DNA from: Hyphomicrobiales bacterium
GTDB taxonomy: Bacteria > Pseudomonadota > Alphaproteobacteria > Rhizobiales > Rhizobiaceae
DNA: 64,000 nucleotides
Direction of reading: 5' to 3'
Assembly: GCA_900465675.1 (NCBI GenBank)
Contig: UBJR01000009.1
Span: 1 to 64,000 of the forward strand
Shown: in pieces, positions 34,815-50,701 of the stretch
Numbering within the stretch: the first letter of the stretch is position 1
How the letters are laid out: every line of letters starts with the position of its first letter
The notes under the pieces: model-generated
The model's database searches: none
Told to the model about the DNA's origin: nothing
Seen by the model: the letters and a program-made list of their open reading frames with translations, nothing else
Translations under genes and position numbers: made by a program

Positions 34815-34843
34815 ATTTGGTGATTGGGCCTGCTCAAATCAAG
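34815..34843 (-). promoter_or_regulatory. Candidate heat-shock promoter for hspQ
   Basis: On the minus strand CTTGAT and CCAAAT are separated by 17 bases, close to the CTTGAA / CCANAT type sites used by rhizobial RpoH. The start codon is about 25 bases downstream of the -10, which is plausible. The pattern is short and not exact, so confidence is low. Confidence 0.3.
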
Positions 34844-34903
34844 ATTTGTGCAGGATTTCGTCACATGAGTGTCATGTCGCCATCAGCCTCAGTGACATCT
34901 TGA

Positions 34904-34929
34904 AAAGCCCCGGCTTTCGCCAGGGCTTT
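34904..34929 (-). terminator. Probable terminator of glnA
   Basis: On the minus strand AAAGCCCTGGC pairs with GCCGGGGCTTT (one G-T pair) around a GAAA tetraloop, 12 bases after the glnA stop, followed by a short T run. Confidence 0.75.
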
Positions 34930-34940
34930 CCGGTATTTGC

Positions 34941-36350
34941 TTATGCCGAATAGTACATGTCGAATTCGACAGGATGCGGCGTCATTTCGAAGCGCATCAC
35001 TTCGGCCATCTTCAGCTCGATGAACGAGTCGATCTGGTCGTCGTCGAACACGCCGCCGGCGGTCAGGAACTTGCGGTCCTTGTCGAGGCTCTCGAGCGCT
35101 TCGCGCAGCGAACCGCAGACGGTCGGGATCTTCTTCAGCTCCTTCGGCGGCAGATCGTAGAGATCCTTGTCCATGGCCTTGCCCGGATGGATCTTGTTCT
35201 TGATACCGTCGAGGCCGGCCATCAGCATGGCAGCGAAGGCAAGGTACGGGTTCGCCATCGGATCCGGGAAGCGGACTTCAACGCGCTTGGCCTTCGGGTT
35301 GCTGCCGAACGGAATGCGGCACGAGGCGGAACGGTTGCGGGCCGAATAGGCAAGCAGAACCGGGGCTTCATAGCCCGGGACGAGACGCTTGTAGGAGTTC
35401 GTCGACGGGTTGGTGAAGGCGTTCAGTGCCTTGGCATGCTTGATGATGCCGCCGATGAAATAGAGGCAGGCTTCGGAAAGACCTGCATATTCGTCGCCTG
35501 CAAAGCTCGGCTTGCCGCCCTTCCAGATCGACAGATGCACGTGCATGCCCGAGCCGTTGTCGCCGAAGATCGGCTTCGGCATGAAGGTTGCTGTCTTGCC
35601 ATAGGCGTTGGCGACCTGATGGACGACGTACTTGTAGATCTGCATCTTGTCGGCGTTGCGCACCAGCGTGTCGAACTTGATGCCGAGCTCATGCTGAGCG
35701 GCCGCCACTTCGTGGTGGTGCTTTTCGACGACGACGCCCATTTCGCTGAGAACCGTCAGCATCTCGGAACGCATGTCCTGGGCGCTGTCGATCGGCGGAA
35801 CCGGGAAGTAACCGCCCTTGACGCGCGGACGGTGGCCGAGGTTGCCGGTCTCATATTCGGTGTCGTCGTTCGACGGCAGTTCGTTCGAGTCCAGCTTGAA
35901 GCCGGTATTGTAGGGGTCGGCCTTGTACTTGACGTCGTCGAAGACGAAGAATTCGGCTTCCGGACCGACGAATACGGTGTCGCCGATACCCGATGCTTTC
36001 AGATAGGCTTCGGCCTTCTTGGCGGTGCCGCGCGGGTCGCGGTTATAGGCTTCGCCCGAAACCGGGTCGAGAATGTCGCAGATGATCACCATCGTCGACT
36101 GCGCGAAGAACGGGTCCATGTGCACGGTGTCGGTATCCGGCATCAGCACCATGTCGGACTCGTTGATGGCCTTCCAGCCGCCGATCGAGGAACCGTCGAA
36201 CATGACACCATCGGCGAACATGTCTTCGTCCACGCAGACGACGTCCATCGTGACGTGCTGCAGTTTGCCCTTGGGGTCGGTAAAGCGCAGATCGACGAAC
36301 TTGACGTCGTTTTCCTTGATCTGCTTCAGAATTTCGGCTGCACTCGCCAT
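34941..36350 (-). CDS. glnA: Glutamine synthetase type I
   Basis: The 469-residue dodecameric enzyme assimilates ammonium into glutamine. It has the beta-grasp domain, [16 protein letters not shown], the metal and substrate segments ([13 protein letters not shown]) and the active-site flap [10 protein letters not shown]. Tyr398 in KDLYDLPP is the adenylylation site, so activity should be controlled by GlnE. It lies 60 bases downstream of glnB, in one operon. Confidence 0.98.
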   Translation of the reverse strand: MASAAEILKQIKENDVKFVDLRFTDPKGKLQHVTMDVVCVDEDMFADGVMFDGSSIGGWKAINESDMVLMPDTDTVHMDPFFAQSTMVIICDILDPVSGEAYNRDPRGTAKKAEAYLKASGIGDTVFVGPEAEFFVFDDVKYKADPYNTGFKLDSNELPSNDDTEYETGNLGHRPRVKGGYFPVPPIDSAQDMRSEMLTVLSEMGVVVEKHHHEVAAAQHELGIKFDTLVRNADKMQIYKYVVHQVANAYGKTATFMPKPIFGDNGSGMHVHLSIWKGGKPSFAGDEYAGLSEACLYFIGGIIKHAKALNAFTNPSTNSYKRLVPGYEAPVLLAYSARNRSASCRIPFGSNPKAKRVEVRFPDPMANPYLAFAAMLMAGLDGIKNKIHPGKAMDKDLYDLPPKELKKIPTVCGSLREALESLDKDRKFLTAGGVFDDDQIDSFIELKMAEVMRFEMTPHPVEFDMYYSA

Positions 36351-36410
36351 GAAACACTCCCTTTGATTTGCTATGACGATCTGGCTTTGCCTCTTGGGGG
36401 CAAGGCTTGC

Positions 36411-37091
<681 letters not shown>

Positions 37092-38567
37092 ATGACCGAT
37101 CGATTGAACGAATTGCTTCTTACTCCTAAGGAAATGGCGGCAGTCGATGCCGCTGCAGCAGAGACCGGTATCGACAGCTTTGGTTTGATGACCAATGCAG
37201 GCGGCGCTGTCGCTGCCGCAGCGATGCGGCTTTATCCCGGCACACTTCGCTTTGCCGTGCTCTGCGGCCCCGGCAATAACGGCGGCGACGGCTACGTCGC
37301 AGCGCGGTTTCTGGCCGAAAGCGGCGCCGGCGTTTCGGTGTTTCATCTCGGCGATCCCGATAAGCTCCAGGGCGACGCCTTGCGCGCCCGGTCGGAATGC
37401 ACAGTGGCCAGCGAACCGCTGGCATCCTATGAGCCGCGGCCCGGTGATACCGTCATCGATGCCTTGTTCGGCGCGGGGCTGAGCCGCGACGTGCCGCCCG
37501 AGGCGGCCTATGCCATGACGGCCATCCGCAAGGCAGGCCTGCCGGTCATCGCCGTCGATCTGCCATCCGGCATCCATGGCGCCACCGGTGAGGTTTTGGG
37601 CACAGCATTCGCCGCATCGCACACCATCACCTTCATGACCCGCAAGCCCGGCCATCTGCTGATGCCGGGCAGGGAGTTCGGCGGCACGCTTGAGGTCGCC
37701 GATATCGGCATTCCCGGCCGCATCGTCCGGGCACAGGCGGTGTTGGGCATCGCCGAGAACACACCGGCGCGCTGGGCGCATCTGATGCCGTCGTCGAAGA
37801 TGGAAACGCACAAATACAAACGCGGCCACCTCGTCGTCTTCTCCGGAACGTCAGGCAAGACTGGAGCGGCCCGGATGTCGGCTATATCGGGCCTCAAGGC
37901 AGGCGCAGGTCTGGTGACGATCGCAGCACCTCCGGATGCATTGCCCGAGAACAGCGCCCATCTGACTGCCGTCATGCTGCGTGAAGTCGACGGCATTGCT
38001 GCGCTCGAGGCATGGCTGGAGGACGATCGCCTGCAGACCTTCGTGCTGGGCCCGGGTTTCGGCATCGGCGAGCAGGCGAGGGACTATGCCGCCGCACTCA
38101 GCGACCGCCATCTGGTTCTCGACGCCGATGGCATCACCTCGTTTCGCCAGGAGCCGAAGCGGCTGTTCGACCTGTTCGCCGGTGGCGAGGCGCGTCTGGT
38201 GCTGACGCCGCATGATGGCGAATTCGCCCGGTTGTTTCCCGATATCGCCACCAATACCGAGATCGGCAAGGTCGGCAAGGCGCAGATGGCCGCGAAACGT
38301 GCCAATGCGGCCATCGTCTTCAAGGGAGCCGACACGGTGATTGCCGCGCCAGATGGCCGCGCGCTGATCAATACCAATGCGCCTGTCTGGCTGGCGACGG
38401 CAGGCTCCGGCGATGTGCTGGCCGGCATCATCGGCGCCTTGCTGACGCAGGGGCTGCCCGCCTTCGAGGCGGCAGCGGCCGGGGTCTATCTGCACGGCAT
38501 GGCCGGACAGCGGGCAGGCAAGGGGCTGACGGCGGAAGATCTCGCCGCCCACGTCCTGCCGTACTGA
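37092..38567 (+). CDS. nnr: Bifunctional NAD(P)H-hydrate repair enzyme
   Basis: The 491-residue protein fuses a YjeF_N epimerase domain (residues 1-about 210) with a C-terminal ADP-dependent NAD(P)H-hydrate dehydratase (YjeF_C, about 230-490). Together they repair damaged NAD(P)H hydrates. Motifs seen are LCGPGNNGGDGYVAARFL in the epimerase half, and VLGPGFGIG and GSGDVLAGIIGALL in the kinase-like half. The start ATG overlaps a GGCGCC palindrome. It abuts the stop of the convergent DUF72 gene without a gap. Confidence 0.93.
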   Translation: MTDRLNELLLTPKEMAAVDAAAAETGIDSFGLMTNAGGAVAAAAMRLYPGTLRFAVLCGPGNNGGDGYVAARFLAESGAGVSVFHLGDPDKLQGDALRARSECTVASEPLASYEPRPGDTVIDALFGAGLSRDVPPEAAYAMTAIRKAGLPVIAVDLPSGIHGATGEVLGTAFAASHTITFMTRKPGHLLMPGREFGGTLEVADIGIPGRIVRAQAVLGIAENTPARWAHLMPSSKMETHKYKRGHLVVFSGTSGKTGAARMSAISGLKAGAGLVTIAAPPDALPENSAHLTAVMLREVDGIAALEAWLEDDRLQTFVLGPGFGIGEQARDYAAALSDRHLVLDADGITSFRQEPKRLFDLFAGGEARLVLTPHDGEFARLFPDIATNTEIGKVGKAQMAAKRANAAIVFKGADTVIAAPDGRALINTNAPVWLATAGSGDVLAGIIGALLTQGLPAFEAAAAGVYLHGMAGQRAGKGLTAEDLAAHVLPY

Positions 38568-39374
38568 TTATTTGCCGACTTCTTCCTGCAGGGCGATGGC
38601 ACCGAAGGGAGCGTTGACCTTGCCCTCGTGGATCATGAAGGCGAACACGTCGCGCGGCTCCACCTTGACCTGACGATCCGCGTCAATCAACGGAAGATCA
38701 TTCGGAACCTTGCCCGCCGCCCAGGTCTCCAGCCTGACCGCCCAGGCCTTCAGGTTCTTTGGCGGATAGCAGGTCCTGATCTCGTCCGATCCCTTCTGCA
38801 GCCGCGCATAGACGAAGTCGGCTGTGACATCGGCGATCATGGGATAGTCGAAATGCTCGGCGACAACGGGCGCGACGCCGTATTTGGCCAGCAGCGCCAC
38901 GAAGTCAGGCACCTTGAAACTGTCGTGGCGAACTTCGACCACGTGCCGGAGCGGCAGCCCGTCCTGTTTGTCCGGCAAAAGCTTGAGAAAGGCTTCGAAA
39001 TCGTCCGGCTCGAATTTCTTGATCGGCGCGAACTGCCAGAGGATCGGCCCGAGCCGGTCGCCGAGCTCCGTCAGCCCCTGTGTCAGGAACCGCTGCATGG
39101 ATTCGCCGGCCTCGCCCAAAACCTTGCGGTTGGTGACGAAACGGCTGGCCTTCAGCGAGAAGATGAAACCATCGGGAACATCGGCACCCCATTTGGCGAA
39201 GGTCTCGGGCTTCTGCGAGCTGTAATAGGTGCCGTTGACCTCGATGACCTTCAGCTGGCGGCTGGCATAATTGAGCTCGTCCTTCTGTTTCAGGTCGCCG
39301 GGAAAGAAGTGGTTGCGCCAGGGCTCGAATGTCCAGCCGCCGATGCCGACGCGGATAGTGCCGGATGTGCTCAT
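38568..39374 (-). CDS. DUF72 family protein (YecE-like)
   Basis: The 268-residue protein has a TIM-barrel-like DUF72 domain: VGIGGWTFEPWRNHFFP at the start and EVNGTYYSSQKPETFAKWG, a signature of the family. No enzymatic role has been established for DUF72. It is the third gene of a uvrA-GNAT-DUF72 run in which the spacings are 1 and 21 bases. Confidence 0.88.
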   Translation of the reverse strand: MSTSGTIRVGIGGWTFEPWRNHFFPGDLKQKDELNYASRQLKVIEVNGTYYSSQKPETFAKWGADVPDGFIFSLKASRFVTNRKVLGEAGESMQRFLTQGLTELGDRLGPILWQFAPIKKFEPDDFEAFLKLLPDKQDGLPLRHVVEVRHDSFKVPDFVALLAKYGVAPVVAEHFDYPMIADVTADFVYARLQKGSDEIRTCYPPKNLKAWAVRLETWAAGKVPNDLPLIDADRQVKVEPRDVFAFMIHEGKVNAPFGAIALQEEVGK

Positions 39375-39395
39375 TCTCTTCCTCCCTTTGCCCGT

Positions 39396-39848
39396 TCAGG
39401 CGATTTGCTTTGCCATATCGACGATCACCCATCCTGGCCGGTAGGGATTGGGCCGTCGACCCGTTTCCTGAAAGCCGGACGCTGCATAGATCGCAATGTT
39501 CCGCTCCATCCGCGCATTGGTGTAGAGCCGCAGCTCCGGCAATCTCCATTCGCGCGTCTTGTCTTCGACCCGACGGAGGATCGTCCTTCCGATACCGCGG
39601 CTATGGTGGTCAGGCGAAACGACGATACTGAAAAGCATCGCATGATCCGCATGCCGCTCCAGTACAGCAAGCCCAACCGGCTCATCCTTCATATCGAGAA
39701 GCCAGACTTCGCCATTGGCGATCCGCGGCCGATAGTCTTCGCGCATCGGCAGCGGCTCACCGCCAAACGCCTCGACATAGGGGCCGTAAGCCGCAGCCGT
39801 CAGGCGGCGAACAGTCTCCAGATCGTTCGCGCCTGCCTGCCTCAGCAT
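39396..39848 (-). CDS. GNAT family N-acetyltransferase
   Basis: A 150-residue acetyltransferase with the acetyl-CoA pyrophosphate loop at SPDHHSRGIGRTILRRVE and the C-terminal NIAIYAASGFQETG (motif B), typical of RimI-like enzymes. Substrate is unknown. It begins one base after the uvrA stop codon, so translation is probably coupled with uvrA. Confidence 0.85.
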   Translation of the reverse strand: MLRQAGANDLETVRRLTAAAYGPYVEAFGGEPLPMREDYRPRIANGEVWLLDMKDEPVGLAVLERHADHAMLFSIVVSPDHHSRGIGRTILRRVEDKTREWRLPELRLYTNARMERNIAIYAASGFQETGRRPNPYRPGWVIVDMAKQIA

Positions 39849-39849
39849 C

Positions 39850-42774
<2,925 letters not shown>

Positions 42775-42873
42775 CGTCTTCTGCTTTGGTCTCTCTGATG
42801 AAGCCCCTTATTTAGTGATGCTCGCGGGCGAGTCGAGGCTGAAATCCGGGCTAGGAGAAGGTTTTCGATTCTG

Positions 42874-42913
42874 TTGACAGGATCATAGTCATTTAATAGA
42901 ACAAATAAAGAAC
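42874..42913 (+). promoter_or_regulatory. LexA box and ssb promoter between uvrA and ssb
   Basis: GAAC-N7-GAAC at 42899-42913 reads GTTC-N7-GTTC on the minus strand, the alphaproteobacterial SOS box. A plus-strand promoter TTGACA (42874-42879), 17-base spacer and TAGAAC (42897-42902) has its -10 overlapping the first GAAC of the box, so LexA binding would block the ssb promoter. The uvrA promoter should lie in the same stretch. Confidence 0.88.
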
Positions 42914-43026
42914 AAAATTCCTTGTGGATGACGCCGCCATGGACGCCCCTCCCGAGGGCTCTATAGTTTAAGGTACATCCATTGTTTCTAGCGCCACCGG
43001 GCAGGGTGGCAGGTAAGGTGAAAAGT

Positions 43027-43584
43027 ATGGCTGGTAGCGTGAACAAGGTAATTCTGATCGGGAACGTGGGTGCAGACCCTGAAATCCGCAGAACCCAGGA
43101 CGGCCGTCCGATCGCCAACCTTCGCATCGCGACCTCGGAAACGTGGCGCGACCGCAATTCGGGCGAACGCAAGGAAAAGACCGAATGGCACACCGTCGTG
43201 GTCTTCAACGAAGGCCTGTGCAAGGTCATCGAACAGTACGTCAAGAAGGGCGCCAAGCTCTACATTGAAGGCGCGCTGCAGACCCGTAAGTGGCAGGACC
43301 AGCAGGGCCAGGATCGTTATTCGACGGAAGTGGTGCTCCAGGGCTTCGGCTCGACGCTGACGATGCTGGACGGCCGCGGCGATGGCGGCGGCGCGAGCTC
43401 CGGCTTCGGCGGTGGTGGTGGCGGCCGCAGCAACAACAACGATTACGGTGGCGGCGGTGGCGGCTATGGCGACGATTACGGCGCGCCTGCGCAGTCGTCG
43501 GGCGGCAGCGGCCGTGGCGGCAGCTCTGGTGGAGGCGCCGGCGGCAACTTCTCGCGGGATCTCGACGACGACATCCCGTTCTGA
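43027..43584 (+). CDS. ssb: Single-stranded DNA-binding protein
   Basis: The 185-residue protein has an OB fold (residues 1-about 110, starting [19 protein letters not shown]), a long Gly-rich linker with many GGGG runs, and the acidic tip DDDIPF that recruits replication and repair partners. It is divergent from uvrA and probably LexA-regulated. The glycine tract is longer than in E. coli SSB but normal for rhizobia. Confidence 0.98.
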   Translation: MAGSVNKVILIGNVGADPEIRRTQDGRPIANLRIATSETWRDRNSGERKEKTEWHTVVVFNEGLCKVIEQYVKKGAKLYIEGALQTRKWQDQQGQDRYSTEVVLQGFGSTLTMLDGRGDGGGASSGFGGGGGGRSNNNDYGGGGGGYGDDYGAPAQSSGGSGRGGSSGGGAGGNFSRDLDDDIPF

Positions 43585-43587
43585 TCC

Positions 43588-43613
43588 AAACGGCGCCGCA
43601 AGGCGCCGTTTTC
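43588..43613 (+). terminator. Rho-independent terminator of ssb
   Basis: AAACGGCGCC pairs with GGCGCCGTTT across GCAA, starting three bases after the ssb stop codon, and ends in a short T run. Confidence 0.92.
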
Positions 43614-43651
43614 ATTTGGGCATCCGGTTATCTCGATAGCGAGAGGTTTTC

Positions 43652-43918
43652 ATGAGTGACGTTTCATCGGCGCAAAAAGTGCCGGCGACCTGGCGGATCG
43701 TTCTGGCCGCCATCCTTGATTTTTTCACGATCTTCTGGGTCGCCGGATACGGTGTGGCTCTGATCTTCGGTGGAAAGACGGAGAATGGTTTTTCGTTGGA
43801 CGGCGGTCCGGCCCTCCTGTCCTTTGCCCTGATGATCGCCTATTTCGTCATCTTCAATAAATATCTGGGTGGAACCATCTGGAAGCGCCTTCTCAAGGCC
43901 AAGCGGACGGATCGTTAG
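43652..43918 (+). CDS. Small RDD-like membrane protein
   Basis: The 88-residue protein has two hydrophobic helices (about residues 13-38 and 52-70). The first starts IVLAAILDFF and the end carries GGTIWKRLLKAKR, both resembling the two ends of an RDD membrane module (Arg...Asp...Asp). It is a minimal RDD-type protein. Function is not known. Confidence 0.6.
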   Translation: MSDVSSAQKVPATWRIVLAAILDFFTIFWVAGYGVALIFGGKTENGFSLDGGPALLSFALMIAYFVIFNKYLGGTIWKRLLKAKRTDR

Positions 43919-43945
43919 CCGCTTTGGAATGTCATCCTGCGGCGC

Positions 43946-44575
43946 CTAGAGGCTGAACGCCGCCTTGACGCCATCCACCACGAACTGCGCCGCCAGCGCC
44001 GCCAGGATGACGCCCAAGAGCCGCGTCAGGATCGCCCGGCCGGTGACACCCAGAAAGCGGTCGAGGCGATCGGCGATCAATAGCGCGGCCAGCATCAGCA
44101 GCAGATTGGCGGCAATGACGATCAGGAGCTGCGCCCGCTCGAATGTCGTTGGCAGCGAGCCGGCAATCAGGATGGTGGCAGAGATCGCACCAGGGCCGGC
44201 GATCAGCGGGATTGCCAGTGGAAAGACGGCGATATTCTGGATGTGGTCCTTGGTGATCGCCACCGTGCTGGTCTTCTCCTTGCGGTCCTGGCGCTTCTCG
44301 AACACCATTTCGAAGGCGATCCAGAAGAGCAGCAGACCGCCGGCGATACGGAAGGCGCCGATCGAGATGCCGAGCACGCCGAGCACGCTGGCGCCGAACA
44401 GTGCGAAGACCGCCAGGATGATGAAGGCGATGACCGAGCCGCGCACTGCCACCTGCTTGCGCTGGCTGCGGCTCATGCCCGTCGTCAGCCCTAAAAAGAT
44501 AGGGGCGAGCCCGGGTGGATCGATGGTAACGAGCAGCGTCGTGAAGGCATTGATCAGTTGGTCGGCGCTTGCCAT
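43946..44575 (-). CDS. MarC family membrane protein
   Basis: The 209-residue protein has six transmembrane helices. IDPPGLAPIFLGLT near the N-terminus and FPLAIPLIAGPGAISATILIAG in the middle are MarC signatures. MarC was once linked to multiple antibiotic resistance but that link has been withdrawn, and the function is unknown. The gene is divergent from gyrA, with 216 bases between the two. Confidence 0.9.
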   Translation of the reverse strand: MASADQLINAFTTLLVTIDPPGLAPIFLGLTTGMSRSQRKQVAVRGSVIAFIILAVFALFGASVLGVLGISIGAFRIAGGLLLFWIAFEMVFEKRQDRKEKTSTVAITKDHIQNIAVFPLAIPLIAGPGAISATILIAGSLPTTFERAQLLIVIAANLLLMLAALLIADRLDRFLGVTGRAILTRLLGVILAALAAQFVVDGVKAAFSL

Positions 44576-44791
44576 TGTCCCTCCGGAACACCATATGAAG
44601 TCTTGATTTTTCTGATTGTGAAGCTGCCCCTCGCATTTGGCAAATCGCCGTATGGCGCTGAAGCGCCGAAACGGCTGATTTGCCGCCTTTCCGCCGTAAA
44701 AGCCTGTTCAAAACGCCCGCTCAAATTGGCGCGGAACGGGGCTTTCCGCTATAAATCTTTCAGTGATTCTACAAAGAGATCGTGATCTGTT

Positions 44792-47602
<2,811 letters not shown>

Positions 47603-47624
47603 TTTAACCAGGCTTTGGTTTGAG

Positions 47625-47655
47625 AACCGGGCGGCCCCTGCCGCCCGGTTTTTTT
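47625..47655 (+). terminator. Rho-independent terminator of gyrA
   Basis: AACCGGGCGGC pairs with GCCGCCCGGTT across CCCT, then TTTTT. It lies 22 bases after the gyrA stop codon. Confidence 0.95.
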
Positions 47656-47708
47656 ATGGAGTAAAGAGATTTCTGCTAGCTTGAGTTGATATTTGGGTGA
47701 GGGGAATC

Positions 47709-49202
47709 ATGGGGAACTGGACGCGGCGCGGCGTTCTCGTTGCGGGCTCGGCGATCGCCGGGGCGGTGGCAGGACAATATCTTTTGTCGCCGTCGAGCGA
47801 TCCCGGCCCGGCCTTTCCCGCAGATGCCGATGCGCCGGCGGGCGGGGCGATCCTCAATGATGCCGGTGAACTGTCGCCGACGCCGGTTGCCCGGCACCTG
47901 ACCTTCAGCGAGCCGCCGCAACAGGCGCTTGTCGATCGCCTCAGGGCAACACTCGCGGACGCCCGCAGCAACGGTCAGCCGGTGGCCGCAAGTGCGGCCC
48001 GCCACTCGATGGGTGGCCATAGCCTGCCACTGAATGGGACGGCCCTGACCCTCGATCAGAACTGGCTGGAAGCCGATACCGCGGCAAAGACCTATCGTGT
48101 CGCCGCCGGTACCCGCTGGTCGACCGTCATCAGCAAGCTTGATGCGATCGGCTTTTCGCCTGCCGTCATGCAGTCGAACAACGATTTCGGCGTCGCCAGC
48201 ACCTTCTCGGTCAACGCGCATGGCTGGCCGGTGCCCTTCAGCGCCTGCGGCAGCACGGTGAGGTCGATGAAGATGATGACCTCCGACGGCAATCTTCTGA
48301 CCTGCTCGCGCACCGAAAATGCCGAGCTCTTCAACCATGCCATGGGCGGCTACGGCCTGTTCGGGGTGATCACCGAGCTTGAGCTCGACATGGTGCCGAA
48401 CAGTTTGCTGGAGCCGTCCTTCGAACATCTTGCCGGCGAAGACGTCGGCCGCCGTTTCGCCGAAGTGCTGGCATCCGATCCATCGGTGCAGATGGCCTAC
48501 GGACGCTTGGACATCTCGCTCGACCGCTTCTTCGAAGACGGCCTACTGATCACCTATCGCCCCGCGGCCGATCAGTCCGCCATTCCTGCCGCCACCGGAT
48601 CCGGCTTCATCAGCCAAGTCTCGCGTGAAATCTTCCGCCGCCAGCTGGGTTCCGATGGCGTCAAGCACATGCGCTGGTGGACAGAGGCGGTGCTCAATCC
48701 ACAGATTTTGGCTGCTTCGACCCGCAACAGCCTGATGAACGAGCCGGTCATCACCCTCGACGACCGCGATCCCTTGCGCACCGACATCCTGCACGAATAT
48801 TTCGTCTCACCGTCGCGATTTGCCGATTTTGTCGCGGCCTGCCGCGATGTCATTCCGGCCTCTTACCAGCAACTGCTGAACATCACGCTACGTTATGTGA
48901 ACACCGACAGCGACAGTGTTCTGGCTTACGCTACGGAACCCCGTATTGCCGCCGTCATGCTGTTCTCGCAGGAGAAGACGGTGCGCGGCGAGGCCGATAT
49001 GGCGCGGATGACCGAGGCGCTGATCGAACGTGTGATTGCCATCGGCGGCAGCTACTATCTGCCTTACCGGCCGCATGCACGGCTGGATCAACTGCAGCGT
49101 GCCTATCCACGCGCCGCCGATTTTGCGGCGGCGAAACGCAAGGCCGATCCGGAATTGCTGTTCCGCAACCGGTTCTGGGATAACTATCTGGGCAAGATCT
49201 GA
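47709..49202 (+). CDS. FAD-binding oxidoreductase of the VAO/PCMH type, Tat-exported
   Basis: The 497-residue protein starts MGNWTRRGVLVAG, with a twin-Arg and a hydrophobic stretch that would make a Tat signal. The FAD domain (about residues 60-235) shows GGHS with His104, which in related oxidases such as cytokinin dehydrogenase attaches FAD covalently. The C-terminal region fits the aldonolactone/alcohol oxidase group. No substrate is implied. It is the first gene of a four-gene unit with a membrane protein, an unknown and a small secreted protein. Confidence 0.8.
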   Translation: MGNWTRRGVLVAGSAIAGAVAGQYLLSPSSDPGPAFPADADAPAGGAILNDAGELSPTPVARHLTFSEPPQQALVDRLRATLADARSNGQPVAASAARHSMGGHSLPLNGTALTLDQNWLEADTAAKTYRVAAGTRWSTVISKLDAIGFSPAVMQSNNDFGVASTFSVNAHGWPVPFSACGSTVRSMKMMTSDGNLLTCSRTENAELFNHAMGGYGLFGVITELELDMVPNSLLEPSFEHLAGEDVGRRFAEVLASDPSVQMAYGRLDISLDRFFEDGLLITYRPAADQSAIPAATGSGFISQVSREIFRRQLGSDGVKHMRWWTEAVLNPQILAASTRNSLMNEPVITLDDRDPLRTDILHEYFVSPSRFADFVAACRDVIPASYQQLLNITLRYVNTDSDSVLAYATEPRIAAVMLFSQEKTVRGEADMARMTEALIERVIAIGGSYYLPYRPHARLDQLQRAYPRAADFAAAKRKADPELLFRNRFWDNYLGKI

Positions 49203-49208
49203 GGGGGA

Positions 49209-49619
49209 ATGATGAGCAAGCTTCGACTGATCGCGGCACTTTACACCGTGGCGCTGCTGTTTGCGGCGGCGCTCAATTACATTCCGGGACTGACGGATGC
49301 GCAGGGCAGGGCCTTCGGCATCTTCGCGCTTGATATCTATGACGACAGCCTGCATCTGGCTTCAGCCTTGTGGGCCGCGATCGCTGCCTATCTTTCGGTG
49401 CAGGCGTCGCGCTCCTTCCTCTTCTATTTCGGCCTGCTCTATTTCGCCGATGGCCTGCTCGGCCTGATCACCGGCTCCGGCTATCTCGATCTCGGCATCA
49501 TCAATTACGGCATCCAGGATCTGCCCTTCGGCTTCAAGATCCTCGCCAATCTTCCGCATCTGTTCCTCGGCGGTGTCGCGATCGTCTCGAGCTATCTCTT
49601 CCGTAGCGAGGCGCGCTGA
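49209..49619 (+). CDS. Four-helix membrane protein, DUF4383-like
   Basis: The 136-residue protein has four hydrophobic helices, with HLASALWAAIAAYLSVQASRSFL in the middle, resembling the DUF4383 family. GAGGGGG is just before the ATG. It follows the FAD-oxidase gene by six bases and is overlapped by the next start (TGATG), so it is translationally linked to both. Function is unknown; it could be a membrane partner of the oxidase. Confidence 0.7.
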   Translation: MMSKLRLIAALYTVALLFAAALNYIPGLTDAQGRAFGIFALDIYDDSLHLASALWAAIAAYLSVQASRSFLFYFGLLYFADGLLGLITGSGYLDLGIINYGIQDLPFGFKILANLPHLFLGGVAIVSSYLFRSEAR

Positions 49620-50689
49620 TGCGCCGCCTGCTGAAAGTCTTCGGATTTTTTCTCGGTGCGATCGTCATCATCGTGCTGCTGTTGTTGAGCCCGGCCGCCT
49701 ATGTCGAAACCTTCTGCCATGCCGATCCCGAGCCGGATACCTACAGCCCGCTGATCCGCGATCCCCAGATGAAGCGTGAGGAGGCCAATACTTTCCTCAC
49801 CTATCCCGAATGGCACATCGTCTATGCCTATGATGGTCTGGCCGAGGTGCTGAAATCAGGTGACGAATACCGTTTCGACTATCTGGCAAGCGTTCGCGAT
49901 TTCTGGAAGGCCGATTGCGCACTGACGGCGATCGCCGATCGCCATGGCGGCGCCGATACGCAGACGCGCATGATGGTGGCAACGATCGGCGTCAGCTTTA
50001 CGCTCGAAATGGGCCTGAAGGCAGCCTATGAGGAAACGCTCGGCCGCCTGACGGCCTATTGGCGTGGTGATCAGAAGACCCCGCAGGATATCGTCGCTCG
50101 CGACATGGCCGTCGATTACGCCGCGTTCCTGCGCCAGACACCCTGGTACAAATATCCGTTCCAACCCGAGATCGACAAGCTCTGGGCCGCACCGGTGGAC
50201 GAGCCGGTCCGCGGCTGGGAGCGGCGGCTGGCGCTCGGCGGCGAATGGAAGGCGAAAATCGCTTATGCGGGCATGATCGCCAACGCCGTTGCGGCGACCG
50301 GCGAGGCGAAACTGACGATCTTCTCCATCGTCTCAGGAATTCAGGCGCCCGCGCTTTCGGCAATGCCTGATGTCAGGGTCGTCTCGGAAAGCGCCAGCGG
50401 TATTCTCATCGAAACGCCACGCTACGATCGCTTTACCTATATTCTTGCCGATATCGCCAAGGCTGGCGGCACGATCCGTGAAATTGCCGGAAACGACGAG
50501 ATCATGGTGTCGCTGACTGCGACAGCGAGTGACCAGACGCCGCCGCCGGGCGAGTTGATCGCCCGTTTCCCGCGCGCAGGCTTCGACAGCGAGCGGCTAC
50601 TGGTGGCGGTCAAGATTGCCGATCTCGCCCAACTGCTGCGCGAACGTCCGATTGCCGATCCCGGGATCGAGCATATATTCGACTTCTGA
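49619..50689 (+). CDS. Membrane-anchored protein of unknown function
   Basis: The 356-residue protein has one N-terminal transmembrane helix (about residues 6-29). The rest is expected to be periplasmic and contains FLTYPEWHIVYAYDGL, YRFDYLASVRDFW and conserved Trp/Tyr-rich blocks. I do not recognise a named family. Its start overlaps the stop of the DUF4383-like gene and it lies within the oxidase cassette, so a role in the same redox process is likely but unproven. Confidence 0.7.
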   Translation: MRRLLKVFGFFLGAIVIIVLLLLSPAAYVETFCHADPEPDTYSPLIRDPQMKREEANTFLTYPEWHIVYAYDGLAEVLKSGDEYRFDYLASVRDFWKADCALTAIADRHGGADTQTRMMVATIGVSFTLEMGLKAAYEETLGRLTAYWRGDQKTPQDIVARDMAVDYAAFLRQTPWYKYPFQPEIDKLWAAPVDEPVRGWERRLALGGEWKAKIAYAGMIANAVAATGEAKLTIFSIVSGIQAPALSAMPDVRVVSESASGILIETPRYDRFTYILADIAKAGGTIREIAGNDEIMVSLTATASDQTPPPGELIARFPRAGFDSERLLVAVKIADLAQLLRERPIADPGIEHIFDF

Positions 50690-50701
50690 CGGGAGATGGC
50701 G

